Below are positions 1 to 18,562 of a stretch of DNA of 64,000 nucleotides, in pieces. This DNA is from Pseudomonas synxantha BG33R (GTDB lineage: Bacteria > Pseudomonadota > Gammaproteobacteria > Pseudomonadales > Pseudomonadaceae). The stretch is from assembly GCF_000263715.2 (NCBI RefSeq), contig NZ_CM001514.1, forward strand, positions 5,642,498 through 5,706,497. The letters are read 5' to 3'. The translations under genes and the position numbers were made by a program. Under the pieces are notes generated by a model. It made no database searches and was not told where the DNA came from. It saw only the letters and a program-made list of their open reading frames with translations. Numbering within the stretch: the stretch's first letter is position 1; every line of letters starts with the position of its first letter.

Positions 1-2167
<2,167 letters not shown>

Positions 2168-2231
2168 GGCCTTTCCTCCTGGCGGAGCAGAGAGCGGACC
2201 AAACGGCCACGCTCTCGATTCGCGTCACGTG

Positions 2232-6305
<4,074 letters not shown>

Positions 6306-6449
6306 CAGCGTTCCCCAGCTTGGTCACCTGCTTGTTTGGCCCCTCCGACGGGAGCAGCCAGAAAATCTTGCAAACCCCATGGTTTGCACCACCGCTTCGG
6401 GTGGCTACAGCGCGTTAATGGCGGCGACCGAGTCGACAGCCAAGAACGG

Positions 6450-6478
6450 AAAAAGGCCGGTGGCAAGAGCCACCAGCC
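6450..6478 (-). terminator. rplL-rpoB intergenic attenuator hairpin
   Basis: Reading the minus strand, GGCTGGTGG and CCACCGGCC pair (one G-U) around a CTCTTG loop and are followed by TTTTT. This is a canonical intrinsic terminator between rplL (stop 6525) and rpoB (start 6305). E. coli has a partial terminator at the same place that lowers rpoBC relative to rplJL expression; the same role is inferred here. Confidence 0.85.
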
Positions 6479-6524
6479 ATCAGCCTTCAGCTTAACGCTT
6501 GGGCTGGAGACGCAAGGTCGATGC

Positions 6525-6890
6525 TTACTTCAGCTCGACTTTAGCGCCTGCTTCTTCCAGAGTAGCTTTGGCTTTGTCAGCTGCGTCTTTGGCAACAGCT
6601 TCCAGAACCATGGCAGGAGCGCCGTCAACTACAGCCTTGGCTTCTTTCAGGCCCAGACCGGTCAGTTCACGTACTGCCTTGATCACGTTTACTTTCTTCT
6701 CGCCAGCTTCGGTCAGCATGACGTTGAATTCGGTTTGCTCTTCAACAACGGCAGCAGCAGCAGCTGGGCCAGCGGAAGCAGCGGCAGCGGAAACGCCGAA
6801 TTTTTCTTCGAAAGCTTTGATCAGCTCAACAACCTGCAGAACCGACATTTCAGCTACGGCGTTGAGGATATCGTCTTGGGAGATAGACAT
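6525..6890 (-). CDS. rplL: 50S ribosomal protein bL12 (L7/L12)
   Basis: Stalk protein that recruits translation GTPases to the ribosome, 121 aa. The N-terminal dimerisation helices ([20 protein letters not shown]) are followed by an Ala-rich hinge ([17 protein letters not shown]) and the C-terminal factor-binding domain ([26 protein letters not shown]). An AGGAAA Shine-Dalgarno precedes the ATG. It lies 78 nt downstream of rplJ. L10 and L12 normally form one operon with translational feedback through the L10 leader. Confidence 0.98.
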   Translation of the reverse strand: MSISQDDILNAVAEMSVLQVVELIKAFEEKFGVSAAAASAGPAAAAAVVEEQTEFNVMLTEAGEKKVNVIKAVRELTGLGLKEAKAVVDGAPAMVLEAVAKDAADKAKATLEEAGAKVELK

Positions 6891-6968
6891 TGCTGTATTT
6901 CCTGAATTGGGGGACGGCCTACGCGGCCATCGAAATAAACAAAAATACGCGAGAGAAGTTGCTCAGCT

Positions 6969-7469
6969 TTAGGCTGCGGCAGCTTCTTTTTGCTCGCGAA
7001 CTGCAGCCAGAGTACGAGCCAGCTTGCTGGTAGCGCCTTGAATCACGCTCATCAGCTGCGAAATGGCTTCGTCGCGGGTCGGCAGTGTTGCCAGTACGTC
7101 GATTTGGTTAGCTGCGAGGAACTTGCCCTCGAACGCAGCTGCCTTGATCTCGAACTTATCCTGACTCTTGGCGAACTCTTTGAACAAACGGGCAGCAGCG
7201 CCTGGATGGTCCTTGGAGAACGCGATCAGAGTCGGGCCAGTGAACACGTCGTTGAGAACACTGTATTCAGTGTCCGCAACAGCGCGCTTGAGCAGGGTGT
7301 TACGTACAACACGTACGTATACGCCAGCTTCACGAGCCTCTTTACGGAGTCCGGTCATAGCGCCTACTGTCACACCACGGGCATCAGCCACGACAGCGGA
7401 CAGAGCAGCTTTGGCAGCCTCGTTGACTTCAGCGACGATGGCCTTCTTGTCTTCGAGATTAATTGCCAC
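6969..7469 (-). CDS. rplJ: 50S ribosomal protein uL10
   Basis: Base of the ribosomal stalk, 166 aa, binding 23S rRNA and L12 dimers. The start is a GTG (7467-7469) reading [20 protein letters not shown], with AGGAG eight bases upstream. The C-terminal helix that carries L12 is Ala/Lys-rich ([17 protein letters not shown]). It is followed by rplL and preceded by a roughly 200-nt untranslated leader, consistent with autogenous control by the L10-L12 complex. Confidence 0.98.
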   Translation of the reverse strand: MAINLEDKKAIVAEVNEAAKAALSAVVADARGVTVGAMTGLRKEAREAGVYVRVVRNTLLKRAVADTEYSVLNDVFTGPTLIAFSKDHPGAAARLFKEFAKSQDKFEIKAAAFEGKFLAANQIDVLATLPTRDEAISQLMSVIQGATSKLARTLAAVREQKEAAAA

Positions 7470-7636
7470 GGGTTTAACTCCTGCTTGTTACCGTTTCATC
7501 TGGCCGAGGCCGGATGTCGTTTTGGTGTCTGATTCGGTAAGGAACCGGGAGCACCATCTGCGTAGGCTTGTTGGTTTAAGACTTGCGTCGCCTACGGTCT
7601 TGGATAGCCCCCGCCAGGCAGGGACCCCAATCTTTC
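7470..7636 (-). promoter_or_regulatory. Probable L10 leader region of rplJL
   Basis: Non-coding stretch between the hairpin after rplA and the rplJ start. Its position matches the L10 leader, a structured mRNA element bound by the L10-L12 complex in many bacteria. I can see paired GC-rich segments (for example CGTAGGCGACGC against GCCTACG on the minus strand), but the fold was not computed. The assignment rests mainly on position. Confidence 0.55.
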
Positions 7637-7662
7637 AATTGGCGCAATCGCTTGCGCCAATT
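7637..7662 (-). terminator. Hairpin directly after rplA (partial terminator or processing site)
   Basis: A perfect 11-bp stem (AATTGGCGCAA / TTGCGCCAATT) closes a GCGA tetraloop, six bases after the rplA stop codon. The minus strand then reads GAAAG, so there is no U tract. It may be an mRNA 3'-end stabiliser, a processing site or a weak attenuator between rplKA and rplJL. Confidence 0.6.
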
Positions 7663-7668
7663 TGTGTC

Positions 7669-8364
7669 TTATACGTCCAGCGAGCCTTGGTCGATGACCA
7701 GACCTGGGCCCATAGTGGTGCTCAGGGTAACGCGCTTGACGTAGATGCCTTTCGAGGAAGCTGGCTTGATACGCTTCAGATCAGCGATCAGGGCTTCAAC
7801 GTTTTCCTTCAGCTTGACGGCGTCGAAGCCGACCTTGCCAACGGAGGTGTGAATGATGCCGTTTTTGTCGGTGCGATAACGAACCTGACCAGCCTTGGCG
7901 TTTTTAACCGCGGTAGCTACGTCTGGCGTTACGGTGCCGACTTTAGGGTTAGGCATCAGGCCACGTGGACCCAGGATCTGACCCAACTGACCTACAACGC
8001 GCATTGCATCCGGGGAAGCAATAACGACGTCATAGTTCAGGTCGCCGCCTTTCATTTCGGCAGCCAGGTCGTCCATACCAACGCGATCAGCGCCGGCAGC
8101 CAGAGCAGCTTCAGCCGCCGGGCCCTGAGTGAAGACAGCAACACGTACAGTCTTGCCAGTACCGTGTGGCAGCACAGTAGCGCTACGAACGACCTGGTCG
8201 GATTTACGCGGGTCAACACCCAGGTTCACAGCAACGTCAACAGACTCGCTGAACTTGACAGTCGACAGCTCGGTCAGCAGAGCAGCAGCGTCTACGAAGT
8301 TGTAGGACTTGCCTGCTTCGATTTTGCCGGCGATAGCCTTTTGGCGCTTGGTCAGCTTAGCCAT
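7669..8364 (-). CDS. rplA: 50S ribosomal protein uL1
   Basis: L1 stalk protein, 231 aa, starting [20 protein letters not shown]. It binds 23S rRNA and, in enterobacteria, represses translation of its own rplKA message. The conserved block [18 protein letters not shown] is present. Its ATG overlaps the rplK stop by one base (TAATG), which gives tight translational coupling. It ends in a stable hairpin before the L10 leader. Confidence 0.98.
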   Translation of the reverse strand: MAKLTKRQKAIAGKIEAGKSYNFVDAAALLTELSTVKFSESVDVAVNLGVDPRKSDQVVRSATVLPHGTGKTVRVAVFTQGPAAEAALAAGADRVGMDDLAAEMKGGDLNYDVVIASPDAMRVVGQLGQILGPRGLMPNPKVGTVTPDVATAVKNAKAGQVRYRTDKNGIIHTSVGKVGFDAVKLKENVEALIADLKRIKPASSKGIYVKRVTLSTTMGPGLVIDQGSLDV

Positions 8365-8795
8365 TACACACCCTCCACGTTAAGGCCCATGCTACGAGCA
8401 GAACCGGCGATGGTACGCACGGCTGCATCCATATCAGCTGCAGTCAGATCCGCGTTTTTGGTTTTCGCGATTTCTTCCAGCTGAGCACGAGTTACAGTGC
8501 CAACCTTAACGGTGTTCGGACGAGCGGAACCGCTAGTCAGACCAGCAGCTTTCTTCAACAAAACCGAAGCCGGGGTCGACTTGGTTTCGAAAGTAAAGCT
8601 ACGGTCGCTATATACAGTGATGATCACTGGAGTCGGCAGACCTGGCTCAAGACCCTGAGTACGGGCGTTGAAGGCCTTGCAGAATTCCATGATGTTCACG
8701 CCGTGCTGACCCAGAGCTGGACCGACGGGTGGGCTAGGGTTGGCCTGAGCGGCCTTCACTTGCAGCTTGATGTAAGCGGTAATCTTCTTGGCCAT
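8364..8795 (-). CDS. rplK: 50S ribosomal protein uL11
   Basis: L11, 143 aa, binds the GTPase-associated region of 23S rRNA and is needed for RelA-dependent (p)ppGpp synthesis. Typical family sequence: [20 protein letters not shown], then [22 protein letters not shown], with the C-terminal block [17 protein letters not shown] at the end. The ATG at 8795 was chosen over one four codons upstream because MAKKI is the family N-terminus and a GGAG lies just before it. It follows nusG after an intrinsic terminator or attenuator. Confidence 0.98.
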   Translation of the reverse strand: MAKKITAYIKLQVKAAQANPSPPVGPALGQHGVNIMEFCKAFNARTQGLEPGLPTPVIITVYSDRSFTFETKSTPASVLLKKAAGLTSGSARPNTVKVGTVTRAQLEEIAKTKNADLTAADMDAAVRTIAGSARSMGLNVEGV

Positions 8796-8867
8796 GAGGC
8801 ACTCCAATTACGGGTTCAAACGCCTAAAAAGGCTCCCCGGTTACTTGCGCGTTTATCCCAGTGACGA

Positions 8868-8897
8868 CAAAACCCCACAGCCTAAGGCTGCGGGGTT
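8868..8897 (-). terminator. Intrinsic terminator between nusG and rplK
   Basis: On the minus strand AACCCCGCAGCC pairs with GGCTGTGGGGTT (one G-U) around a TTA loop and is followed by TTTTG. The hairpin starts 16 nt after the nusG stop. It probably separates a secE-nusG unit from rplK, with partial read-through or a separate rplK promoter. Confidence 0.85.
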
Positions 8898-8912
8898 GGG
8901 ATGCTTTTTCAG

Positions 8913-9446
8913 CTAGACCTTCTCGACCTGGCTGAACTCCAACTCTACCGGAGTAGAGCGACCGAAAATGAGCACTGCCACTTGGATCCGGCTCTTTTCG
9001 TAGTTAACTTCTTCGACGGTGCCATTGAAATCAGCGAACGGACCATCTGTAACACGAACAACCTCACCCGGCTCGAACAATGTCTTCGGCTTGGGTTTGT
9101 CGCTACCGTCAGCAACACGACGCAGAATTGCTTCTGCCTCCTTGTCAGTGATCGGAGCAGGCTTATCAGCAGTACCGCCAATGAAACCCATGACACGAGG
9201 AGTGTCCTTGACCAAGTGCCAAGTACCTTCATTCATGTCCATCTGTACCAGCACGTAGCCAGGGAAGAACTTGCGCTCACTCTTGCGCTTCTGGCCATTC
9301 CGCATTTCAACCACTTCTTCAGTGGGAACCAGAATTTCGCCGAAGCCATCTTCCATGCCTGCCAGCTTTACGCGCTCCAGCAAAGAGCGCATAACATGCT
9401 TCTCGTAACCCGAGTAAGCATGCACAACGTACCAACGCTTAGCCAC
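8913..9446 (-). CDS. nusG: Transcription elongation/antitermination factor NusG
   Basis: 177 aa. The N-terminal NGN domain ([20 protein letters not shown]) binds RNA polymerase. The C-terminal KOW domain ([20 protein letters not shown]) contacts Rho or ribosomal protein S10. NusG supports processive transcription, rRNA antitermination and Rho-dependent termination. It begins nine bases after secE, and the secE-nusG pairing is conserved across bacteria. Confidence 0.98.
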   Translation of the reverse strand: MAKRWYVVHAYSGYEKHVMRSLLERVKLAGMEDGFGEILVPTEEVVEMRNGQKRKSERKFFPGYVLVQMDMNEGTWHLVKDTPRVMGFIGGTADKPAPITDKEAEAILRRVADGSDKPKPKTLFEPGEVVRVTDGPFADFNGTVEEVNYEKSRIQVAVLIFGRSTPVELEFSQVEKV

Positions 9447-9455
9447 GGGACACCC

Positions 9456-9824
9456 TTAGCCAACAATCAAGGAAACAAGCCAGCCGAGCAGGGAATCGAG
9501 CCCCCACAACAGCAACGCCATAACCAGAACAACAGCCACAACAATCAATGTGGTCTGCGTGGTTTCTTGGCGAGTCGGCCAAACGACTTTACGAATTTCG
9601 GTGCGAGCTTCCTTCACCAGGACCGCGAAAGACTTGCCTTTGGCAGTCTGCAGGCCTACAAAGGCAGCTACAGCAGCGAGGGCGAGCAATGCGAGGACAC
9701 GGTACAGGATCGGCGAAGCAGAATAGTACTGATTGCCAACAACGCCTACGACCACCAAGGCGACTACAGCGAGCCACTTGAACAGATCGAAACGAGAGCT
9801 TTGAGCTTCAGCCTTAGGAGTCAT
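9456..9824 (-). CDS. secE: Preprotein translocase subunit SecE
   Basis: Inner-membrane subunit of the SecYEG channel, 122 aa. Three hydrophobic segments are visible (about residues 16-30, 40-58 and 92-118), as in the enterobacterial three-TM form. The conserved cytoplasmic amphipathic helix and hinge (KEARTEIRKVVWPTRQET) precede the last TM. It lies 45 nt downstream of tRNA-Trp, with which it is probably co-transcribed. Confidence 0.97.
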   Translation of the reverse strand: MTPKAEAQSSRFDLFKWLAVVALVVVGVVGNQYYSASPILYRVLALLALAAVAAFVGLQTAKGKSFAVLVKEARTEIRKVVWPTRQETTQTTLIVVAVVLVMALLLWGLDSLLGWLVSLIVG

Positions 9825-9869
9825 CTATGAAGATCCTGTGAAAAGAAAGCCAGACACACCACGTGAATC

Positions 9870-9945
9870 TGGCAGGTCAGGAGGGAATCGAACCCCCAAC
9901 CTACGGTTTTGGAGACCGTCGCTCTGCCAATTGAGCTACTGACCT
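9870..9945 (-). tRNA. tRNA-Trp (CCA anticodon)
   Basis: 76-nt cloverleaf with acceptor AGGTCAG/CTGACCT, anticodon loop CTCCAAA and an encoded 3' CCA. It lies just upstream of secE, with its own promoter at 9966-9994. Its level is what a Trp-codon attenuation system (see the trp leaders) would sense. Confidence 0.97.
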
Positions 9946-9965
9946 AAAACAAAATCAGGCCGACC

Positions 9966-9994
9966 ATTATGCAGGCCTGAAAAAGACTTTACAA
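9966..9994 (-). promoter_or_regulatory. Sigma-70 promoter for tRNA-Trp-secE-nusG
   Basis: Minus strand: -35 TTGTAA (9989-9994), 17-bp spacer, -10 CATAAT (9966-9971), then a GC-rich GGTCGGCC segment typical of stringently controlled stable-RNA promoters. Transcription would start about 15 nt before tRNA-Trp. Confidence 0.75.
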
Positions 9995-10064
9995 CAACCA
10001 ACCCCAACAGACTTGAAATCACCTGACAATCTCAGCCAGACATAACACGATACAAGCCGAGGCA

Positions 10065-10102
10065 GCTGTTAAAACAAAGGCAGATATTTTCATATCTGCC
10101 TT
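10065..10102 (-). terminator. Intrinsic terminator after tRNA-Thr
   Basis: Minus strand: AAGGCAGATAT and ATATCTGCCTT form a perfect 11-bp stem with a GAAA loop, followed by TGTTTT. It closes the tRNA-Tyr-Gly-Thr unit seven bases after tRNA-Thr, so tRNA-Trp-secE is a separate unit. Confidence 0.9.
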
Positions 10103-10108
10103 GTTATA

Positions 10109-10184
10109 TGGAGCTCTTGAGCGGATTTGAACCGCTGACCTCACCCTTACCAAGGGTGTGCTCTACCAACTGAGCTACAAGAGC
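10109..10184 (-). tRNA. tRNA-Thr (GGT anticodon)
   Basis: 76-nt tRNA with acceptor GCTCTTG/CAAGAGC, anticodon loop TTGGTAA and an encoded CCA end. It is the last gene of the Tyr-Gly-Thr cluster. In P. aeruginosa tufB follows this tRNA; here a terminator does. Confidence 0.97.
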
Positions 10185-10210
10185 AAAACACCTTGCACAA
10201 CCTGCAAACT

Positions 10211-10284
<74 letters not shown>

Positions 10285-10308
10285 GGAGCTTGCAGCTCAC
10301 GCTAAAAA

Positions 10309-10393
<85 letters not shown>

Positions 10394-10406
10394 TAAGCGA
10401 GCCGGC

Positions 10407-10434
10407 ATTCTACATCACGCCGACCTTCTGTCAA
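10407..10434 (-). promoter_or_regulatory. Sigma-70 promoter of the tRNA-Tyr-Gly-Thr cluster
   Basis: Minus strand: -35 TTGACA (10429-10434), 16-bp spacer, -10 TAGAAT (10407-10412), then GCCGGCTCGC, a GC-rich discriminator. The hexamers and spacing match the three rRNA promoters in this window. Confidence 0.85.
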
Positions 10435-10523
10435 GCATTTTCTCATTAAAAATATGAGGTTAGCTGCGTTGACCTTCGATTCGCGCTGAAGCCCTTAAAG
10501 GTCTTCACTGCGAAGCGGGCGCC

Positions 10524-10552
10524 ATTCTATGCAAACTATTCGAGAGTTGCAA
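10524..10552 (-). promoter_or_regulatory. Second, upstream promoter of the tRNA cluster
   Basis: Minus strand: -35 TTGCAA (10547-10552), 17-bp spacer, -10 TAGAAT (10524-10529), then GGCGCCCGC. It overlaps the last codons of the SPOR-like gene. Together with the promoter at 10407-10434 it would give tandem control of the tRNAs. Confidence 0.65.
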
Positions 10553-10982
10553 TGCCTTCGCACAGCATTATTTTATGTTTTAACTCATTGAATTCATTAG
10601 CAAGGCTTTCAAAGGGCAGATCGTCAGCCAAGCGCCTACTCTCAGGGGCTACTCGCAACCAGTAACCCGAGGCTTCAGGCGCGCTCAACAATTGAAGCCT
10701 GACCCTTATGTCCAAGCTTGTCAGCCGCTGCTCGAGAGAGAGCGCCTGGTGACGATCCGAGAAACCACCAATGTACAGACAGGTGCTTTGTGCATCAGCC
10801 CCCCTTGCTCGATCACGCCGCGCCACCGTGTCGGCAGACTCACTCAGGAGCCGAATATCTTGCTGCGTTCCACGATAGAGACTCAACGGTGTGACGTCCT
10901 TGGCACGCAATGGCGCTTCTTGCTGATGCCAGACGTAGTAGAAAACATTGAGGACAAGTAAAAGCAAAAACAGCCAGCGCAT
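10536..10982 (-). CDS. Small membrane-anchored SPOR-like protein
   Basis: 148 aa, of unknown precise function. The N-terminus is a single hydrophobic anchor (MRWLFLLLLVLNVFYYVW). The rest is predicted periplasmic, and its C-terminal part (CLYIGGFSDRHQALSLEQRL, then a LDIRVRLQLL strand) has the pattern of a SPOR domain, which binds denuded peptidoglycan glycans. The start at 10982 was chosen for its GAGGTGA Shine-Dalgarno; that motif overlaps the coaX stop, so translation is coupled. A SPOR-type protein downstream of coaX is usual in Pseudomonas. Function is inferred from the domain only. Confidence 0.8.
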   Translation of the reverse strand: MRWLFLLLLVLNVFYYVWHQQEAPLRAKDVTPLSLYRGTQQDIRLLSESADTVARRDRARGADAQSTCLYIGGFSDRHQALSLEQRLTSLDIRVRLQLLSAPEASGYWLRVAPESRRLADDLPFESLANEFNELKHKIMLCEGIATLE

Positions 10983-10989
10983 AATCACC

Positions 10990-11739
10990 TCAAGACAAAG
11001 GACACGCCATTGCCAAACCAACAAACACAAGGTCCGGGACCAAACAAGCCTGAGGCGCAGCATCCCTCACCAGGTCGGCATCCCCACCCGTCAGGAAGAC
11101 AGTGAAATCCTCGCCCCAATAGCCTCGCGCCAATTCAAGCTGGGTCAACACGAACCCTCTTAGCATAAGCGTACAACCGCGCTCGACAGCCTCTACGGTC
11201 GTCCGCCCAGGAGAGAGACGCTCAAGAGCTCTCTCAGCCGCGGCATCGTCATAACGTATCTTGCGCGTATGGGTTCGCAACTGATTGCGCATAAGTGGCA
11301 AGCCCGGGCAAATAAACCCACCCAAGTGCTCACCATCCACATCAATAAAGTCTGCGGTCGCCGCCGTACCAAAATCGAGCACTACGCATGCGCCGGACGC
11401 TAACTTATATGCCCCCAGCATCGCCAACCAACGATCCAGCCCAAGCCGCTCGAACTCTTCGTAGCCATTGCGCACACCGGCCATTTGTCGCGCGGAACCC
11501 GCACAGGAAACGGTAACGCCAAATGCCTTCACCAACGCCGCTACCAGCTTGTCGGTTTCCTCAAGCGCTCGAACACTCACTAACCGACAACGCGTGAGCA
11601 GAAGGCCAGGAAGCGCTATCAGGCTCTCAATCAACGCATTATCCGAACCCACCACGCCTTCGGCGGAGACACTTGCATCACTCGCCTCAAGCACGCGCCA
11701 CTTTATGAAGCTGTTCCCACAGTCGAGCTCAAGAATCAT
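10990..11739 (-). CDS. coaX: Type III pantothenate kinase
   Basis: First step of coenzyme A synthesis: phosphorylates pantothenate. 249 aa. The ASKHA-fold nucleotide motif ([13 protein letters not shown]) is at the N-terminus. The second phosphate motif ([15 protein letters not shown]), the GGFICPG block and the C-terminal [10 protein letters not shown] motif are present. This is the CoaX type, insensitive to CoA feedback in P. aeruginosa. There are two tandem ATGs (11742 and 11739); the second gives the family N-terminus. The start overlaps the end of birA, so the two are coupled. Confidence 0.95.
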   Translation of the reverse strand: MILELDCGNSFIKWRVLEASDASVSAEGVVGSDNALIESLIALPGLLLTRCRLVSVRALEETDKLVAALVKAFGVTVSCAGSARQMAGVRNGYEEFERLGLDRWLAMLGAYKLASGACVVLDFGTAATADFIDVDGEHLGGFICPGLPLMRNQLRTHTRKIRYDDAAAERALERLSPGRTTVEAVERGCTLMLRGFVLTQLELARGYWGEDFTVFLTGGDADLVRDAAPQACLVPDLVFVGLAMACPLS

Positions 11740-12688
11740 CACGCAACCTCAGGCTTAACTCACCACCGCTGTATATTTTCTCGACGCCATCGACATTCAA
11801 GCGCAACGCGCCCTGATGATCCACGCCCAACACCACCCCATCAATCTGGGTAACACCCGCAACGAGAGACACAGGCTTGCCCTGCCACAAGTGATGCCGC
11901 TCCCACTCATCTTGCAGCCCGGCAAAACCGGCAGTCTTATGTCGATCCAGATAGCCTTGCAACTGCATCCCCAGACGCGCCACCAATTGGTTGCGATCAA
12001 TAGCAGAACCGGTCTCGAGCTGAATTGAAGTCCATTGCTGATCCACATCATCGGCTTTCTGCATATTCACATTGATGCCTATCCCTAGGACAACGTGACA
12101 GATATCCGCAGGATCCCCCACCAGCTCCAGCAAGATGCCAGAAATTTTCTTGCTCCCGACCAAGACGTCGTTTGGCCATTTCAAAGCCGCGCCCTGTACA
12201 CCGGTCTCACGCAACGCCTGCATAACGGCTAAGCCAACTACGAGACTCAACCCCTCCAACTGTCGCAGACCACCTTCAATGCGCAGCACGAGGCTGTAGT
12301 AGACATTTTGCGCAAACGGACTGACCCATTTTCGACCACGCCTTCCCCTACCAGCCGTCTGCTGCTCCGCCAGTACGACAAAGGGGGCTGCGCACCCTGA
12401 GTCAACAAGACGCAAAGCTTCGGCGTTAGTGGAGTCGATGGAATCGAAAATATGAACTGGCCAGGTTAAAGAGGCCGTATTCAGGGAAATTTGCTCTGCA
12501 CTCAAGAACACCAACGGCGCAGCCAATTGATACCCACGACCTCGGACCTTATGAATGGGCAGCCCTAACTCTGCCTCAAGATGCTGAAGCTGCTTCCACA
12601 CAGCGCTGCGACTGACGCCCAGGGCGGCGCCAAGCGCTTCTCCAGAATGGAATCGACCGTCTTTCAGTAGTTTCAACAACATCAGCAT
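11729..12688 (-). CDS. birA: Bifunctional biotin-[acetyl-CoA carboxylase] ligase / biotin repressor
   Basis: 319 aa. Residues 1-60 form a winged helix-turn-helix ([20 protein letters not shown]), so this is the bifunctional form that also represses biotin synthesis. The ligase domain follows, with the biotinyl-AMP loop GRGRRGRKW, the KWPNDV motif and a C-terminal SH3-like domain. It attaches biotin to carboxylase carrier proteins. The start at 12688 has a GAGG Shine-Dalgarno, which lies in a short hairpin (12698-12712). The 5' end lies about 165 nt from the 5S gene and is insulated by the rRNA terminator. Confidence 0.96.
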   Translation of the reverse strand: MLMLLKLLKDGRFHSGEALGAALGVSRSAVWKQLQHLEAELGLPIHKVRGRGYQLAAPLVFLSAEQISLNTASLTWPVHIFDSIDSTNAEALRLVDSGCAAPFVVLAEQQTAGRGRRGRKWVSPFAQNVYYSLVLRIEGGLRQLEGLSLVVGLAVMQALRETGVQGAALKWPNDVLVGSKKISGILLELVGDPADICHVVLGIGINVNMQKADDVDQQWTSIQLETGSAIDRNQLVARLGMQLQGYLDRHKTAGFAGLQDEWERHHLWQGKPVSLVAGVTQIDGVVLGVDHQGALRLNVDGVEKIYSGGELSLRLRDDS

Positions 12689-12806
12689 GCAAATATCGCC
12701 TCACAATGAGGCACGCATAATAGCCATGCGTAAGGTCATTGCATAGAAACGCCGGGCGTTTGCACCCAGGACATGAGCGGTGGTTTTTTAGTTTTTTCGA
12801 CCGCCC

Positions 12807-12846
12807 AAAACAAAACCCCTGTTTGCGTTAGCAAACAGGGGTTTCG
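12807..12846 (-). terminator. rRNA operon terminator
   Basis: A perfect 14-bp stem (AAACCCCTGTTTGC / GCAAACAGGGGTTT) with a 4-base loop lies directly after 5S and is followed on the minus strand by TTGTTTTGG. It separates the rRNA operon from birA. Confidence 0.92.
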
Positions 12847-12854
12847 GAATTTAA

Positions 12855-12970
12855 TCTTGACGATGACCTACTCTCACATGGGGAAACCCCACACTACCAT
12901 CGGCGATGCATCGTTTCACTGCTGAGTTCGGGATGGGATCAGGTGGTTCCAATGCTCTATGGTCGTCAAG
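12855..12970 (-). rRNA. rrf: 5S ribosomal RNA
   Basis: About 116 nt with the conserved Pseudomonas core: CCCGAACTCAGCAGTGAAAC, GATGGTAGTGTGGGG and paired ends TTGACGA / TCGTCAA. Last gene of the rRNA operon. Ends are placed by the terminal stem and are good to a few bases. Confidence 0.97.
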
Positions 12971-13127
12971 AAATTCGGGTACTGAGTCGTGACCAGCTGG
13001 TCTCGCTTCAGCAAATTGGGTATGTGACAGCTTTCGGTGTTTTGTGAGCGTCGAACTTTCGGTTCATTGCGTCTTCACACACCGCAATCTGATGCTCTTT
13101 CGAGAAACAAATTGCTTGGGTGTTATA

Positions 13128-16014
<2,887 letters not shown>

Positions 16015-16019
<5 letters not shown>

Positions 16020-16035
16020 TATAACCCCAAGCAAT
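16015..16035 (-). repeat. 23S processing stem (arm; partner at 13111-13132)
   Basis: Minus-strand RNA just 5' of 23S reads ATTGCTTGGGGTTATATGG. Its complement, with a single extra base, follows the 23S 3' end at 13111-13132. The long duplex is the expected RNase III substrate that releases pre-23S. Confidence 0.85.
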
Positions 16036-16265
16036 CTGGTTATACTGTGAAGACAACATTCGCCGAAAATTCGAATTTCTCGATTAAGAGAACTCACAAA
16101 TTTTACCTTAGCCTGATCCGTTACCAGTGAAAGTAACGTTCAGTCTATCTTTCTATCACATACCCAAATTTTTAAAGAACGAACTAGTCAAAGACTAGAA
16201 ATCAACATTCACCATCACAACGATGGAATGCTCATTTCTAAGCTTTATACAAACAGAAGCAGTAG

Positions 16266-16341
16266 TGGTGGAGCCAAACGGGATCGAACCGTTGACCTCC
16301 TGCGTGCAAGGCAGGCGCTCTCCCAGCTGAGCTATGGCCCC
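16266..16341 (-). tRNA. tRNA-Ala (TGC anticodon)
   Basis: 76 nt in the 16S-23S spacer; acceptor GGGGCCA/TGGCTCC, anticodon loop CTTGCAC, encoded CCA. The spacer between it and 23S also carries a boxA-like GTTCTTTAAAAA near 16169-16180. Confidence 0.98.
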
Positions 16342-16371
16342 GTATTTCTACAGGCGTTTCCCACACAAAAT

Positions 16372-16448
<77 letters not shown>

Positions 16449-16528
16449 AATTTCGGGCTGCTTCTTTCGTCTTCTTCAATGAATCAAGCAATTCGTGTGG
16501 GAACTTATGGAGCAGCTGATGTCGTCGA

Positions 16529-18066
<1,538 letters not shown>

Positions 18067-18192
18067 AAACATCTTTGGGTTTTTAAGAAACCCTAAACTT
18101 GGCTCAGCAATCGTTGGTTACATCTTTGATTTCTCGCGGAGTAACTTGTGATGCTGATAATCTTGTTGACTATCAGTCTGACTCCACAAGCA

Positions 18193-18212
18193 CCCACACG
18201 AATTGCTTGATT
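18193..18212 (-). repeat. 16S processing stem (arm; partner at 16482-16501)
   Basis: Leader RNA AATCAAGCAATTCGTGTGGG is perfectly complementary over 20 bases to the sequence just after the 16S 3' end at 16482-16501. This is the RNase III stem that excises pre-16S. Confidence 0.9.
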
Positions 18213-18215
18213 CAG

Positions 18216-18227
18216 TTGTTAAAGAGC
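18216..18227 (-). promoter_or_regulatory. boxA antitermination element of the rRNA leader
   Basis: Minus strand GCTCTTTAACAA matches the rRNA boxA core bound by NusB/S10, directly upstream of the 16S processing arm. It allows Rho-resistant transcription of the untranslated operon. Confidence 0.85.
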
Positions 18228-18263
18228 GGTTGGTTAAGATCTTTCGTCTCAACCGAGGCGCGC

Positions 18264-18291
18264 ATTCTACAGCAGCCTCATTTGCTGTCAA
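18264..18291 (-). promoter_or_regulatory. rRNA operon promoter, proximal (P3)
   Basis: Minus strand: -35 TTGACA (18286-18291), 16-bp spacer, -10 TAGAAT (18264-18269), then the GC-rich discriminator GCGCGCCTC, typical of ppGpp-sensitive rRNA promoters. Closest of three tandem promoters to boxA. Confidence 0.88.
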
Positions 18292-18373
18292 GTGATTATT
18301 TTCAGAAGCTTTCGAAGATTTCTTCAACAACTTCAACCACTTGCGCTTAAGATCTCTCCGAAGCGGGAGGCGA

Positions 18374-18401
18374 ATTCTACAGCGTTACACGCTGCTGTCA
18401 A
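18374..18401 (-). promoter_or_regulatory. rRNA operon promoter, middle (P2)
   Basis: Minus strand: -35 TTGACA (18396-18401), 16-bp spacer, -10 TAGAAT (18374-18379), then TCGCCTCCCGC. It lies 110 bp upstream of the proximal promoter and is almost identical in its core. Confidence 0.88.
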
Positions 18402-18519
18402 CACCTCTTTTTCAACTTCCTTTTGGCTTCGATGAACTGAAGCAACTTGCTGTCGAAAACTGCGTAACTCATTGTTTACCAAGGAGTTTTCCGTTTCGAC
18501 TGCGCCGGAAGTGGGGCGA

Positions 18520-18547
18520 ATTATAGACAGATATAATTCGCCGTCAA
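18520..18547 (-). promoter_or_regulatory. rRNA operon promoter, distal (P1)
   Basis: Minus strand: -35 TTGACG (18542-18547), 16-bp spacer, consensus -10 TATAAT (18520-18525), then TCGCCCCAC. The -35 lies only about 16 bp from the tyrS stop codon. The 18067-18562 gap holds the rRNA leader and these promoters and no gene. Confidence 0.85.
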
Positions 18548-18562
18548 CATCTATTTTCAGAC

